Shown: positions 1 through 7,932 of the stretch, piece after piece
Position numbering within the stretch: the first letter of the stretch is position 1
Layout: every line of letters begins with the position of its first letter
Source of the DNA: Oceanococcus sp964629015
Lineage (GTDB): Bacteria > Pseudomonadota > Gammaproteobacteria > Nevskiales > Oceanococcaceae
DNA: 64,000 bases
Assembly (NCBI GenBank): GCA_964629015.1
Contig: CAZVMN010000001.1
Coordinates: forward strand, 186,001-250,000
Direction of reading: 5' to 3'
Notes under the pieces: model-generated
Told to the model about the DNA's origin: nothing
Seen by the model: the letters and a program-made list of their open reading frames with translations, nothing else
Database searches by the model: none
Made by a program: the position numbers and the translations under genes

Positions 1-98
1 ACCTCCTTGGCGGAACCGGTGATCAGAGCGTGCATGAACCAGAACAGCGTCAGGCCAATCGCAACCGCACCAACCGTGGATATCAGAATTCGGCGCAT
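1..98 (-). CDS. tonB: energy transducer TonB, N-terminal fragment (cut by window edge)
   Basis: Only the first 32 codons of a minus-strand gene are present; the rest lies beyond the left edge. The product starts MRRILIS and shows one hydrophobic span (about residues 4-27) behind a short basic leader, the pattern of a TonB membrane anchor. It begins 7 nt after exbD and follows two ExbB-type genes, the gene order of TtpC-containing TonB2 systems in Vibrio and Shewanella. TonB is known to carry proton-motive energy from the ExbB-ExbD motor to outer-membrane receptors. The proline-rich linker and C-terminal receptor-contact domain are outside the window, so the call rests mostly on context. Confidence 0.75.
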   Translation of the reverse strand, partial: MRRILISTVGAVAIGLTLFWFMHALITGSAKE

Positions 99-105
99 CG
101 CGAGA

Positions 106-507
106 TCAGGGGTTTTGGGCCGCGATGGAGACGTTGTACACGCCCGCCAGGCGAACCTGGTCCATCACCTCAACCAATGTGCCGGTCTGCGCTTCCTTGT
201 CCGCGATGATCACCACCGTGCCTTCGGGATTTTCTGCATGCAAGCGCTCAACGTTGGCGCGCACCGCACGCAACTCGACTTTGCGTTTGGCAATCCAAAC
301 ATCACCGTTGGGCTTGATCGCAATCAGGATATTGCCGCGCTCCTGACGCTCCGTGGTACTGGCCTGTGGCCGGCTGACATCAATACCGGTTTCTTTGACG
401 AAACTGGTGGTGACGATGAAGAAGATCAACATGATGAACACGATGTCGAGCATCGGGGTCATGTCGATATCGGCTTCCTCAGCGGTGCCGTGATGTTTCC
501 TTCTCAT
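106..507 (-). CDS. exbD: biopolymer transport protein ExbD (TonB2 system)
   Basis: This 133-residue protein is the normal size for ExbD. It has a short cytoplasmic N-terminus, then the motif DMTPMLDIVFIML that opens the single membrane helix (about residues 20-40); Asp21 corresponds to the essential proton-pathway aspartate of ExbD/TolR. The rest is the periplasmic domain. It lies 3 nt after exbB and 7 nt before tonB, so all are probably translated from one mRNA. ExbD with ExbB forms the inner-membrane motor that energises TonB. The neighbours favour ExbD over TolR, because no tol-pal genes are nearby. Confidence 0.93.
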   Translation of the reverse strand: MRRKHHGTAEEADIDMTPMLDIVFIMLIFFIVTTSFVKETGIDVSRPQASTTERQERGNILIAIKPNGDVWIAKRKVELRAVRANVERLHAENPEGTVVIIADKEAQTGTLVEVMDQVRLAGVYNVSIAAQNP

Positions 508-510
508 CTC

Positions 511-1032
511 TTAATTACTCTCATGCACACCCAGCTCATCGTTCAGGTAGTCGGTTTCTCGACGAACGACGTGCGGGAAATGGGTCCCGAAATAGATTCC
601 GGACAACGCCACGACCATGCCGGCCATGGTCGGAATGGTGGCCTTGAAGATGCCTGATGCCATGGCCCGGGCGTTCCCGGTACCCAGCGCTGCCATGACG
701 TCAAAGACCTGGATCATGCCCGTGACCGTGCCCAGCAAGCCGAGCAACGGACACAAGGCCACAATGGTCTTGATCGCGGCAATATTGCGATTGGCCTCGC
801 GGCTGACCTGTGAGACTTTCGCGCGACGAATCTGCCGCGACTGCCAGGAATTGAACTCCGAGCGCGTACGCCATTGTTCAATCACCTGGCTGGTCATACG
901 CGGAAAATCGCTGCGGAAATAGGTCAATCGCTCCAGGATCAACCCCCACATCAAGATCGCCGCGAACAGGATCACCCACAGGACACCGCCGCCCGCTTCA
1001 AGAAAATCGCGAATGGCCGTGAAGAAGTCCAT
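511..1032 (-). CDS. exbB: MotA/TolQ/ExbB proton channel family protein (small ExbB)
   Basis: The 173-residue protein has three hydrophobic segments: one near the N-terminus (VLWVILFAAILMWGLI) and two in the C-terminal half around LCPLLGLLGTVTGMI and PTMAGMVVALSGIYFG, which carry the ExbB/TolQ channel signature. Its ATG overlaps the stop of the larger ExbB-like gene by one base (TGATG), and exbD follows after 3 nt, so the genes should be translationally coupled. In TonB2 systems this small ExbB is the motor partner of ExbD, while the upstream larger paralogue is an accessory subunit. No missing key residue was noticed. Confidence 0.92.
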   Translation of the reverse strand: MDFFTAIRDFLEAGGGVLWVILFAAILMWGLILERLTYFRSDFPRMTSQVIEQWRTRSEFNSWQSRQIRRAKVSQVSREANRNIAAIKTIVALCPLLGLLGTVTGMIQVFDVMAALGTGNARAMASGIFKATIPTMAGMVVALSGIYFGTHFPHVVRRETDYLNDELGVHESN

Positions 1033-2381
1033 CAGGCGGCTCCGGCGCTCTCAGAGCGTTCCGCCACCAAGCCCGCACTTTCTTCTTCCAGAATCTGGAT
1101 CAGCGCTTTGCTGCGTGCAGCCAGCACACTGTGTAGGAAGACCATCGGGATCGCGACAACCAAGCCAAGCACGGTGGTCACCAAAGCCTGCGAAATCCCG
1201 CCAGCCATCAGTTTCGGATCACCCGTACCAAACAGGGTGATAGCCTGGAAGGTCACGATCATCCCGGTGACAGTACCCAGAAGGCCCAGCAACGGCGCAA
1301 CCGCGGCAATGATCTTAAGCAGCGGCAACCAGCGCTCCAAGGCCGGCGTTTCCTTGATGATGGCTTCGTCCAATTTGGACTCGACGGTCTCCAGGTCAGC
1401 ATTGCGAACCTGCTCACCGGCCAACATCACCCGACCCAGCGGATTGTCATCGCGTGCTTTGTCGCCACGTTGGCGATTCATCGCGCCGCCGATGCGCATC
1501 AATGCCAAGCCACGCCATACGGCGAGGAGCAGGCCGATCGCACCCACAGCGATAATGATGTAACCGATCCAGGAACCCTGGTTAATGCGCTCGCCGATGC
1601 CCGGCGCCTGCACGATGACCGACAGCAGCGCACCGCGTGTGGGGTCAAGCGCCATACGCACCGGACCTTCGCTGGACTCTTCCAGATCTGACGCCATGCC
1701 CAGGTAACGACCCTGCGGCTGACGCTTGAGCTCGGTCAATTTGTCGGTGTCCGGCGGATAGATCAGGAACTTGCCGTCGCTGACAGCGGCGAACGTACCG
1801 ACGCGCACCACATCGCGCTCCGTTTCGGTGCCATCCGGGTTGATCACCGGCGCGGAGTAAGCCACAACACGGCCGCCTTCGGTCATCTCACGTTGCAGTT
1901 CAAACCACAAGCGCTCGAGCTTCTCAATGGACGGCAGCTCTTTGCTACGACCCAGCTCTTCGAGGAATTCTTCGCGACCTTCAGTGTTCGGCTGCGAAGA
2001 CACATAGGAACCGCCAACGATACCGCGCAGGTCACCCGCGACCTGGCGCACCACGCCGAACATTTCACCCAACTGACCAATCTTCTGATTCAGCGCGGTT
2101 TCCAGTTCAGAAAGATCCTTCTCGTTCTTTTCGAAATCCGCAATCAGCTCTTCCGAACGCTTTTCAGTGGCGTCTTTTTCAGCTTTGGCCTGACGCAGCA
2201 GGCTCGCCTGCTGATCACGATTGGCGCGGAACTCCGCCTCACGGCGCTGGTTTTCTGCCTGCTCAGCCGCGCGCGCATTGCGCGTCTGTTGCAGCAGATC
2301 CATCAGCGGATCAGCTTGAGCCGTCGCCTGACTTGCGAATGCGCCCAGCAGGGCCGCGAATACAATTGATTTCTTCATCAT
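1032..2381 (-). CDS. ttpC: TtpC-type large MotA/TolQ/ExbB protein with periplasmic coiled-coil domain
   Basis: The 449-residue protein has a signal peptide (MMKKSIVFAALLGAFASQATA), a long charged stretch of predicted coiled coil (about residues 25-110), a middle periplasmic region, and a C-terminal ExbB domain with three membrane helices and the signature PLLGLLGTVTGMI. This is the architecture of TtpC, the extra ExbB-like protein needed by Vibrio TonB2 systems. I take ATG at 2381; an in-frame GTG at 2390 and an ATG at 2378 are alternatives. It follows the DUF3450 gene by 14 nt and overlaps exbB. By analogy it links the motor to TonB2 across the periplasm; that role is inferred here. Confidence 0.88.
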   Translation of the reverse strand: MMKKSIVFAALLGAFASQATAQADPLMDLLQQTRNARAAEQAENQRREAEFRANRDQQASLLRQAKAEKDATEKRSEELIADFEKNEKDLSELETALNQKIGQLGEMFGVVRQVAGDLRGIVGGSYVSSQPNTEGREEFLEELGRSKELPSIEKLERLWFELQREMTEGGRVVAYSAPVINPDGTETERDVVRVGTFAAVSDGKFLIYPPDTDKLTELKRQPQGRYLGMASDLEESSEGPVRMALDPTRGALLSVIVQAPGIGERINQGSWIGYIIIAVGAIGLLLAVWRGLALMRIGGAMNRQRGDKARDDNPLGRVMLAGEQVRNADLETVESKLDEAIIKETPALERWLPLLKIIAAVAPLLGLLGTVTGMIVTFQAITLFGTGDPKLMAGGISQALVTTVLGLVVAIPMVFLHSVLAARSKALIQILEEESAGLVAERSESAGAA

Positions 2382-2395
2382 TATCGCCACCCGCC

Positions 2396-3157
2396 TTACA
2401 GATCTTTGGGTGCCGCAACCGGCACGGTAAGAATGTTTGGCGCAGCTTGTTTGCGAGCGATACGCAGGCCATTGCGGACCGGCGCTTCATAGGCACCGCC
2501 CAAGGTGGCCCATTGGCCTGTTTCGGTGTTGTAGTAACCGGTTTCCTCGCCGTCCAGCGTTTGATACATCAGGGCAACACGACCGATGCGCAGGAAATCC
2601 ACCGTGCGGGTCTGCCCCTCGGTGTCCAACTCCGCCTGATAGGCTTCAATGGTTCGTGCGTACTCCATTTCAATCTGGTACGCCTCGACGATACGACGGT
2701 ATTTCTCCGAGGTGGAAACGTCGGCGCGGTCCATAATTTCATGCAGTGAGGCAACACGCATGCTGCGCTCCTCTTGCAGGAATGGAATGTCCAGTTCAAT
2801 GAACTTATCCAGCGTATCGATCATACGCAGCATCATCGGGATCACTTCACGACTGACGTCGTTGATCTGCTCCAACTGAGTGCGAATGGATTCCATCTCA
2901 GTGAGCTGCGAAGTGATCTGACGCTCCATCTGCTGGTTGTAACGCTTCAGACTGGTCGTCTCCCGCGTCACGTAGCGGTACTCCGCAAGCAGTTTCTGTG
3001 CTTCATCATCGAGCGTATCGATGCGCTTCTGAGAATCCTTGGCTGCCGAATCCATGCGCTTTTGCTGCTGCATGGCGGAATCCAGGGTATCTGCCGTGGC
3101 CGCAGCCGACAGGGTCAAGGCGACCGCCGCAGCTCCGAGGCTAAGAACTTTGAACAT
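2396..3157 (-). CDS. DUF3450 family periplasmic coiled-coil protein
   Basis: The 253-residue product begins with a signal peptide (MFKVLSLGAAAVALTLSAAATA) and continues with a long heptad-like region (about residues 25-120, rich in Gln, Glu, Arg and Leu), followed by a compact C-terminal part. This matches DUF3450, whose genes regularly stand first in TonB2/TtpC operons; the exact function is unknown. I chose the ATG at 3157 because the signal peptide starts there, although a longer reading extends to 3247. It is the first gene of the DUF3450-ttpC-exbB-exbD-tonB unit and has a consensus -10 box upstream. Confidence 0.85.
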   Translation of the reverse strand: MFKVLSLGAAAVALTLSAAATADTLDSAMQQQKRMDSAAKDSQKRIDTLDDEAQKLLAEYRYVTRETTSLKRYNQQMERQITSQLTEMESIRTQLEQINDVSREVIPMMLRMIDTLDKFIELDIPFLQEERSMRVASLHEIMDRADVSTSEKYRRIVEAYQIEMEYARTIEAYQAELDTEGQTRTVDFLRIGRVALMYQTLDGEETGYYNTETGQWATLGGAYEAPVRNGLRIARKQAAPNILTVPVAAPKDL

Positions 3158-3193
3158 TAAATGTACCCACTTGATGCTGGTGCGAGAATCAGC

Positions 3194-3215
3194 CCTGGCT
3201 ATAGCAAAAGCCAGG
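3194..3215. other. stem-loop in the leader of the DUF3450-TonB2 operon
   Basis: The arms CCTGGCT (3194-3200) and AGCCAGG (3209-3215) form a perfect 7-bp stem with an 8-nt loop. It lies between the predicted promoter and the DUF3450 start codon, so it would be in the 5' UTR. There is no U-run on the transcribed strand, so it is not a standard terminator. Its role is unknown. Confidence 0.4.
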
Positions 3216-3238
3216 CCAAAATTCGTTTGAGCCGAAAA

Positions 3239-3265
3239 ATTATACACTTACGCATAATCCTGCAA
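3239..3265 (-). promoter_or_regulatory. predicted sigma-70 promoter of the DUF3450-ttpC-exbBD-tonB operon
   Basis: On the minus strand a perfect TATAAT (3239-3244) is preceded by TTGCAG (3260-3265) with a short 15-nt spacer; shifting the -35 by one base gives 16 nt. It lies about 80 nt upstream of the DUF3450 start codon. No convincing Fur box overlaps it, although TonB systems are often iron-regulated. Confidence 0.45.
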
Positions 3266-3296
3266 GTGTGCGCCGCACAAATGCAAGAGCCACAAC

Positions 3297-3325
3297 GCAA
3301 AAGGCCCGCCGAAGCGGGCCTTTGC
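3297..3325 (-). terminator. intrinsic terminator after the TorF-type porin gene
   Basis: Arms AAGGCCCGC and GCGGGCCTT with a 4-nt loop, flanked by GCAA/TTGC, form a strong GC-rich hairpin followed on the minus strand by TTTTGCGTT. It lies 20 nt after the porin stop codon and separates that gene from the TonB2 operon. Confidence 0.8.
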
Positions 3326-3344
3326 ACCAATTTGGCTCAATCCG

Positions 3345-4097
3345 TTACAGATTAAGCACGATGTCGTAGAGATCGTCAAACGTCATCGAATAGCCGATGT
3401 TCACGCGCGGGCGCTCATTCAGACCGGAGTTGCTGTTGTTTTCCAGGATGCTGGTCGCACCCAACCAGAAACCGCTGGCATGGTTGACTTTAAAGCCAAC
3501 GTCGACCTGGTCATCCGAGTAGTTCGGGTTACCCTGATCAAAGGTTTTGCCATGGAAAATGGTGTAACCGAGGTGGAAGCCCAGGTCGATGGTGTCGCTC
3601 AGCGGCGCGGTGATGTTGCCATCGAGGTAGATGTAGTCATCATCGGAACGCCCGGCACTTGCAACGCCATAGTAGACGTAACCTGAGAACATCCCCTTGT
3701 TATAACCCGCGTACAGCTCGAGCAACTTGGTGGTGCGCACCACCGGTGACGCCGGGTACAGATACGCAATGGCACCAAAATCCAGATCGCCTACCGTGAT
3801 ACCACCGTAAAGATCGACTTCGTTACCTTGGTCAACGACTTCACCGCTGTCGGTCACGTACTCAGCGCTCGCTGTAGACAGCCAAGTCCCGGCGTACAGA
3901 TTGTTGTAGCTCCAATCCAGACCGCCGGAAACGGCAGCAGCGTTGCCACTGCTCGGCAAGCCACGGAATACGTATTCGGACGCGAAATCAATGTTGCCCG
4001 AAACGGTGCCAAAGCTCTTACCCTCTCCAGCGTGCGCCATCGAGGACGCCAGCGCCATAGCGGCGACTCCCAAGCCACCTGCGAATGTGATTTTCAT
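3345..4097 (-). CDS. TorF family putative outer-membrane porin
   Basis: The 250-residue protein has a signal peptide (MKITFAGGLGVAAMALASSMAHA). The mature part opens with VSGNIDFASEYVFRG, the hallmark of the TorF/TIGR02001 family of putative porins, and continues with alternating hydrophobic strands, as expected of a beta-barrel. The C-terminus ends in Leu after an aromatic-rich last strand. I use the ATG at 4097, which has AGGGAT about 8 nt upstream, rather than the TTG six codons earlier. It is a monocistronic gene with its own terminator. Its position next to a TonB2 operon does not make it a TonB receptor: no plug domain is visible. The substrate is unknown. Confidence 0.82.
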   Translation of the reverse strand: MKITFAGGLGVAAMALASSMAHAGEGKSFGTVSGNIDFASEYVFRGLPSSGNAAAVSGGLDWSYNNLYAGTWLSTASAEYVTDSGEVVDQGNEVDLYGGITVGDLDFGAIAYLYPASPVVRTTKLLELYAGYNKGMFSGYVYYGVASAGRSDDDYIYLDGNITAPLSDTIDLGFHLGYTIFHGKTFDQGNPNYSDDQVDVGFKVNHASGFWLGATSILENNSNSGLNERPRVNIGYSMTFDDLYDIVLNL

Positions 4098-4254
4098 GCG
4101 AAGTAATCCCTTCAATTTATCGAGTGAATCGGTAGCCGCGCACGCCGCGCGACGTCATCATCAAGCAGTTTACACCGGAAAAGCAAGAAAAATCACGGCC
4201 CTGCCGCCACTTTTCACGCCTGTCCCCTAACCAAAGTCGAGCCGTTTTTACGGC

Positions 4255-4755
4255 TTATTTCAACATAGCCTCGACAGCGGCACGGACTTGTTCGTCCGTG
4301 AGTGACGCATCACCGCCGCGTGGCGGCATCGAGCCCATGCCATTAATTGCCGCGGTAACCAGTCCATCCAGGCCGCCGGCAGCTTTCTTGCGAGCAGCCC
4401 AGTCGGCTGCGTCCCCAATCTTCGGTGCATTCAGCAGCCCGCTGTTATGGCAAGCGCCGCACACACTTTGAACAATCTCTTCCGCGGTGCGTGATTCGCT
4501 CTCAGCCGAAGCCTTGGCGACGGGTGCAGCCGGCACCTGTGAAGCATCGGTATACACCGCGCCAACGGGCTCCAGGCGCTCAGCCGTTTTTTGCAGCACC
4601 ACCGGATCCAGTCCGTCATCGGCATCGATCGTGTTCGCGATTACACCGATAACGACCGCGATCCCCACCAGCACCCCCAGCACGGCGAGAAAGGTGACCA
4701 CGAAAATGCGGTCATGACCATGGTCTTCAACAACTGCAGCTTGATCTTTCGACAT
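4255..4755 (-). CDS. membrane-anchored class I c-type cytochrome (cytochrome c5 family)
   Basis: The 166-residue protein has a cytoplasmic N-terminus, one transmembrane segment (IFVVTFLAVLGVLVGIAVV, about residues 18-36), a linker and one haem domain. The haem c site is CGACH, and the distal methionine probably lies in GSMPPRGG, both typical of cytochrome c5 (CytC555-like, PF13442). Such proteins carry electrons on the periplasmic face, often to terminal oxidases; the partner here is not shown by context. I chose ATG 4755, since the reading frame open further upstream runs into the tRNA gene. The tRNA lies 70 nt upstream in the same direction, so co-transcription is possible. Confidence 0.85.
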   Translation of the reverse strand: MSKDQAAVVEDHGHDRIFVVTFLAVLGVLVGIAVVIGVIANTIDADDGLDPVVLQKTAERLEPVGAVYTDASQVPAAPVAKASAESESRTAEEIVQSVCGACHNSGLLNAPKIGDAADWAARKKAAGGLDGLVTAAINGMGSMPPRGGDASLTDEQVRAAVEAMLK

Positions 4756-4825
4756 CTTAGGTTCCACTGAGCCGCGCCCCGACGCGGCGTGAATAGGACG
4801 AGAAGGCCCAGGATTGGTGAAAAAC

Positions 4826-4902
4826 TGGTGCGCCCGGCAGGAATCGAACCTGCGACCTTCGGTTTCGGAAACCGACACTCTATCCAACTGAGCTACGAGC
4901 GC
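4826..4902 (-). tRNA. tRNA-Arg (anticodon CCG), CCA encoded
   Basis: The minus strand folds as a complete cloverleaf. The acceptor arms GCGCTCG and CGGGCGC pair (with one G-T), the D-arm holds AGCTCAGTTGGATAGAGT, the anticodon stem TCGGT/ACCGA closes the loop TTCCGAA with anticodon CCG, and the T-arm holds GGTTCGATTCC. The 3' CCA is encoded at 4826-4828. A TTTTT run follows almost directly. CCG reads the CGG arginine codon. Confidence 0.97.
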
Positions 4903-4982
4903 TTGGCCGCGGGATTTTAGCTTACATGCGCACATCTGTCGCGCATCACAAACGTCGGCAGCGAAAAGGGCCCGACCGAGTG

Positions 4983-5000
4983 AGCGACATACGTGTCGCT
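4983..5000. repeat. inverted repeat AGCGACA/TGTCGCT upstream of tRNA-Arg
   Basis: Seven-base arms AGCGACA (4983-4989) and TGTCGCT (4994-5000) flank TACG. It is about 80 nt upstream of the tRNA 5' end on the minus strand. It could be a protein site or an RNA hairpin; no U-run supports a terminator. Confidence 0.4.
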
Positions 5001-5191
5001 AGGAAAAGCTTGTGGCAAGTGCAACCACGCGCGCCGAACTCTGCGGCGCCAATGTCGCGGCACGGCTTGGTTGCCGCCGTGCCGGCCGGGCGACAGTAGG
5101 GCCATACGGGGGTGGCCAAAACCTAACTTAGGGTAGGCGCGGCGCCGCCCGTAACGATCAACACTGTCACAGTCAGAGTCTCTGTCAATTC

Positions 5192-5207
5192 GACATGTTG
5201 ACATGTC
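5192..5207. promoter_or_regulatory. perfect palindrome, candidate operator for the aldehyde dehydrogenase gene
   Basis: GACATGTTGACATGTC consists of GACATGT and ACATGTC around TG, a perfect 16-bp inverted repeat 118 nt upstream of the ATG. It contains TTGACA (5198-5203), a consensus -35 hexamer, although no good -10 is present at the normal spacing. A repressor site overlapping a promoter is a reasonable guess; the regulator is not identified. Confidence 0.45.
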
Positions 5208-5324
5208 TCCCCCAAAGCAGAGACTTATGAATGTACAACGAAGCAAAACTGGCACGCGCTTCCGGCGACGCCCAGAACATGTCCGGCGCTGTGATGCGCC
5301 GGTGAAAACACAGGAGACTCGACG

Positions 5325-6764
5325 ATGGCTGTAGTCCACCCATTGCACCAAAACGATACCGCCGCCATGTTGCACGCCGCTTTTGATCGGCAGCGACAGG
5401 CCTACCGCTCGGCCCCAATGCCGACCATCGCCGAGCGCAAACACGATCTCAATCAGCTCAAAGCGCTCCTGAACGACAATCGTGATGCGATCGTGGATGC
5501 CATCTGCAAGGATTACGGCAGCCGTTCACGCAATGAAAGCCTGTTCGCCGATGTGATTTCGGTCACCGACTCGATCAACGACTGCATCAAGAAAGTGAAG
5601 AAGTGGTCACGGCCGCAGAAGCGCCATGTCGACCTATCCCTGTACCCGGGCGGACGCAACCGCGTCATTCCGCAGCCTCTGGGCTGCGTGGGCGTGATTG
5701 TGCCGTGGAATTTTCCTGTGTTCCTGAGCTTTGGCCCGCTGGCGGCTGCGTTTGCCGCGGGCAATCGCGCGATGGTCAAGATGTCGGAAAACTCCATCGC
5801 TTTAAGCCGACTGCTGATCGAGTTGGCTCCCAAGTACTTTAGCGACGACAAGCTGTGTTTCTTTGAAGAAACGGGCGATGTCGGTATTGAGTTCTCCAAG
5901 GTGCCGTTTGATCTTTTGTTCTTCACCGGCTCGGGTGCAACGGGACGTAAAGTGATGGCCGCCGCTGCAGCCAATCTGACACCGGTGGTTCTGGAATTGG
6001 GTGGCAAAGCGCCTGCGGTTATCGACCCCAACTTTCCGCTCGACACCGCGGTGCAGCGCATCCTGTTCGTCAAACAGTTCAACGCCGGTCAAATCTGCAC
6101 CAACGTGGATTACGTGTTTGTGCACGAATCCCAGACCGAAGCCTTCGTCAGCGCGGCGCAGGCGTGGGCGGCCAAACACATTCCGGACATCAACAGCGCC
6201 GACTACACCTCAGTGATTGACGAGCGTTCTTACCAACGCCTGCTCAGCACCCTGGACGATGCACGCAGCAAAGGTGCGCGTATCGTGAACCTGTGCAACC
6301 AGGATCCGGACCCGCAAACGCGCAAGATCCCGCTGCATCTGGTGATGAACACCACACCGGACATGACCATTCGCCAGCGCGAGACGTTCGGGCCGCTGTT
6401 GATGGTGCTGAACTACAGCTCGCCGGATGAAGTGATCAATTATGTCCACGATCACGATCGCCCCTTGGCGTTCTACCCCTTCAGCAAAGACCGCGCACTG
6501 GTCGACCGTTACATCAACAACACGATGTCCGGTGGTGTGACGGTGAACGATGCGCTATTTCACGTGGCACAACACGACATGCCGTTCGGCGGCGTTGGTC
6601 CCAGCGGCATGGGCCACTACCACGGTTACGAAGGCTTTGTGACCTTCTCAAAAATGCGCCCGGTGTTCTACCAGGCGCCATTCAGCGCGATGAAGTTTCT
6701 GCAGCCGCCATACGGCCGTTTTGCCAACTTCGTGTTCAACTTCCTGGTCAAATTCAAGAAGTAA
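5325..6764 (+). CDS. NAD(P)-dependent class-3 aldehyde dehydrogenase (coniferyl-aldehyde-dehydrogenase type)
   Basis: The 479-residue product is full length for class-3 ALDH. It has the cofactor-site segment IVPWNFPV, the TGSGATGR loop, the catalytic glutamate in LELGGKAP and the catalytic cysteine in NAGQICTNVDYV. It oxidises an aldehyde to the acid. The closest named relatives I recognise are coniferyl aldehyde dehydrogenases (CalB-like), but related enzymes oxidise fatty aldehydes. Given the fatty acyl-CoA reductase 3 kb away, a long-chain aldehyde substrate is a fair alternative. A CAGGAG ribosome site precedes the ATG. It is convergent with alr and has a palindrome upstream. Confidence 0.88.
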   Translation: MAVVHPLHQNDTAAMLHAAFDRQRQAYRSAPMPTIAERKHDLNQLKALLNDNRDAIVDAICKDYGSRSRNESLFADVISVTDSINDCIKKVKKWSRPQKRHVDLSLYPGGRNRVIPQPLGCVGVIVPWNFPVFLSFGPLAAAFAAGNRAMVKMSENSIALSRLLIELAPKYFSDDKLCFFEETGDVGIEFSKVPFDLLFFTGSGATGRKVMAAAAANLTPVVLELGGKAPAVIDPNFPLDTAVQRILFVKQFNAGQICTNVDYVFVHESQTEAFVSAAQAWAAKHIPDINSADYTSVIDERSYQRLLSTLDDARSKGARIVNLCNQDPDPQTRKIPLHLVMNTTPDMTIRQRETFGPLLMVLNYSSPDEVINYVHDHDRPLAFYPFSKDRALVDRYINNTMSGGVTVNDALFHVAQHDMPFGGVGPSGMGHYHGYEGFVTFSKMRPVFYQAPFSAMKFLQPPYGRFANFVFNFLVKFKK

Positions 6765-6801
6765 GAGCGAGCGGGTCTCGCTGCGTAGGGTGGCAAACAG
6801 G

Positions 6802-7866
6802 TCAATCCGTGACCACCCTCGGGACCCGCGCTTTCACCCGACACAGCAATTCGTAGCTGATCGTGCCCGCGTGCGCGGCCACCTCATCGACTGGCATGTT
6901 CTCGCCCCACAGGGTGACCACATCGCCCACCTTGACCTGTGTCGCTTCGGTCACGTCCAGGGCCAGCATATCCATGGACACACGACCCGCCAGCGGTACG
7001 CGCTGACCGCTCACCCAGGCTTGGGCACCGGCAGCGATGTGCCTTGGGTAGCCATCTCCATAGCCGATGCCAACCGTTGCTATGCGTGAATTGCATGTCG
7101 CGACCCAATCACCGCCGTAGCCCACTGCCTGCCCCGCAGCCACATCCTGGAGCCCGAGAACGCGGGCTTTGAGCGTCATCACCGGGCGCAAATCCACATC
7201 CGCTCCGGCGATGGGCGACGAGCCGTAGAGCATGATGCCCGGCCGCACCCAATCGGCATGGCTGTCTGGATGGGCAATCACACCGGCCGAATTGGCTAGG
7301 CTTGCCGGCCAGTCCGGCAGACAAGCGGCGTGAACCGCACGAAAAGCCGCGACCTGAGCGCGTGTCGCGGGCTTGAGCGGCTCATCCGCGCTGGCGAAGT
7401 GGGTCATCATCACGCCGCGCACGCCATGGGCCGTCAAACGTTGCGCAACCTTGGCGAACGCGCCATCGGAAAAGCCCAAGCGATTCATCCCGCTGTTCAG
7501 CTTTAGCCAAACTGGCGGGGGCGTGTCCATGCTCAACACCGATACGAGCTGGCCCTCGTCATGCAAGGTAATCGCCACCTCATGTGCCGCGCACCAGGCT
7601 AAAGCGTCCGCATCCAAAGCCGCAGCGGTCACCAGCAACGGCATGTTCGGCAACACCGCGCGCAACTTTTCCGCTTCATCCAGGCGCGCCACGGCCAGAC
7701 CATCGGCCTGATCGGCCAACGCTCGCGCACAATTCAGCAAACCGTGACCGTAGGCGTCCGCCTTGAGCATCGCCATGACCCGGGCACGCGGCGTACAAGC
7801 ACGTACTTGGGCCAGATTGTGGCGCAAGGCAGACAAATCAATCTCGGCCCACACGGTGTGCAGCAT
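6802..7866 (-). CDS. alr: alanine racemase
   Basis: The 354-residue enzyme converts L-alanine to D-alanine for peptidoglycan. The PLP-binding lysine is in AMLKADAYGHG (Lys35), and the second catalytic base, a tyrosine, is in GIGYGDGYPRH about residue 250. The barrel and the C-terminal beta domain are both complete (the latter includes VSMDMLALDVT). The ATG at 7866 starts the family-typical MLHTVWAEIDLSALRHN. It is divergent from mnmC with a 66-nt gap and convergent with the aldehyde dehydrogenase. Nothing in context distinguishes a biosynthetic (Alr) from a catabolic (DadX) role, though no dadA is adjacent. Confidence 0.95.
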   Translation of the reverse strand: MLHTVWAEIDLSALRHNLAQVRACTPRARVMAMLKADAYGHGLLNCARALADQADGLAVARLDEAEKLRAVLPNMPLLVTAAALDADALAWCAAHEVAITLHDEGQLVSVLSMDTPPPVWLKLNSGMNRLGFSDGAFAKVAQRLTAHGVRGVMMTHFASADEPLKPATRAQVAAFRAVHAACLPDWPASLANSAGVIAHPDSHADWVRPGIMLYGSSPIAGADVDLRPVMTLKARVLGLQDVAAGQAVGYGGDWVATCNSRIATVGIGYGDGYPRHIAAGAQAWVSGQRVPLAGRVSMDMLALDVTEATQVKVGDVVTLWGENMPVDEVAAHAGTISYELLCRVKARVPRVVTD

Positions 7867-7932
7867 GGCAACAGATTCGCAGAAAGGTTTGGCCCTCTAT
7901 TGTGGCATCGACCCGCGGTGTAATCTGCCGAC

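Larger units (their letters stand above)
4903..5324. other. intergenic region between tRNA-Arg and the aldehyde dehydrogenase gene
   Basis: This 422-nt stretch between divergent genes holds no convincing coding sequence; the long minus-strand reading across it has an atypical composition for a protein and overlaps the dehydrogenase start. I see an 18-nt stem-loop (4983-5000) upstream of the tRNA and a perfect 16-bp palindrome (5192-5207) upstream of the dehydrogenase, and nothing else recognisable. Confidence 0.6.

Noticed and set aside
3225..3265. Possible Fur box at the TonB2 promoter
   Set aside because: The AT-rich sequence does not follow the GATAATGATAATCATTATC pattern closely.
4917..5444. 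Minus-strand open frame in the region before the aldehyde dehydrogenase
   Set aside because: It overlaps the dehydrogenase start, has no ribosome site, and its composition (many Arg, His, Gly) looks like a shadow in GC-rich DNA.
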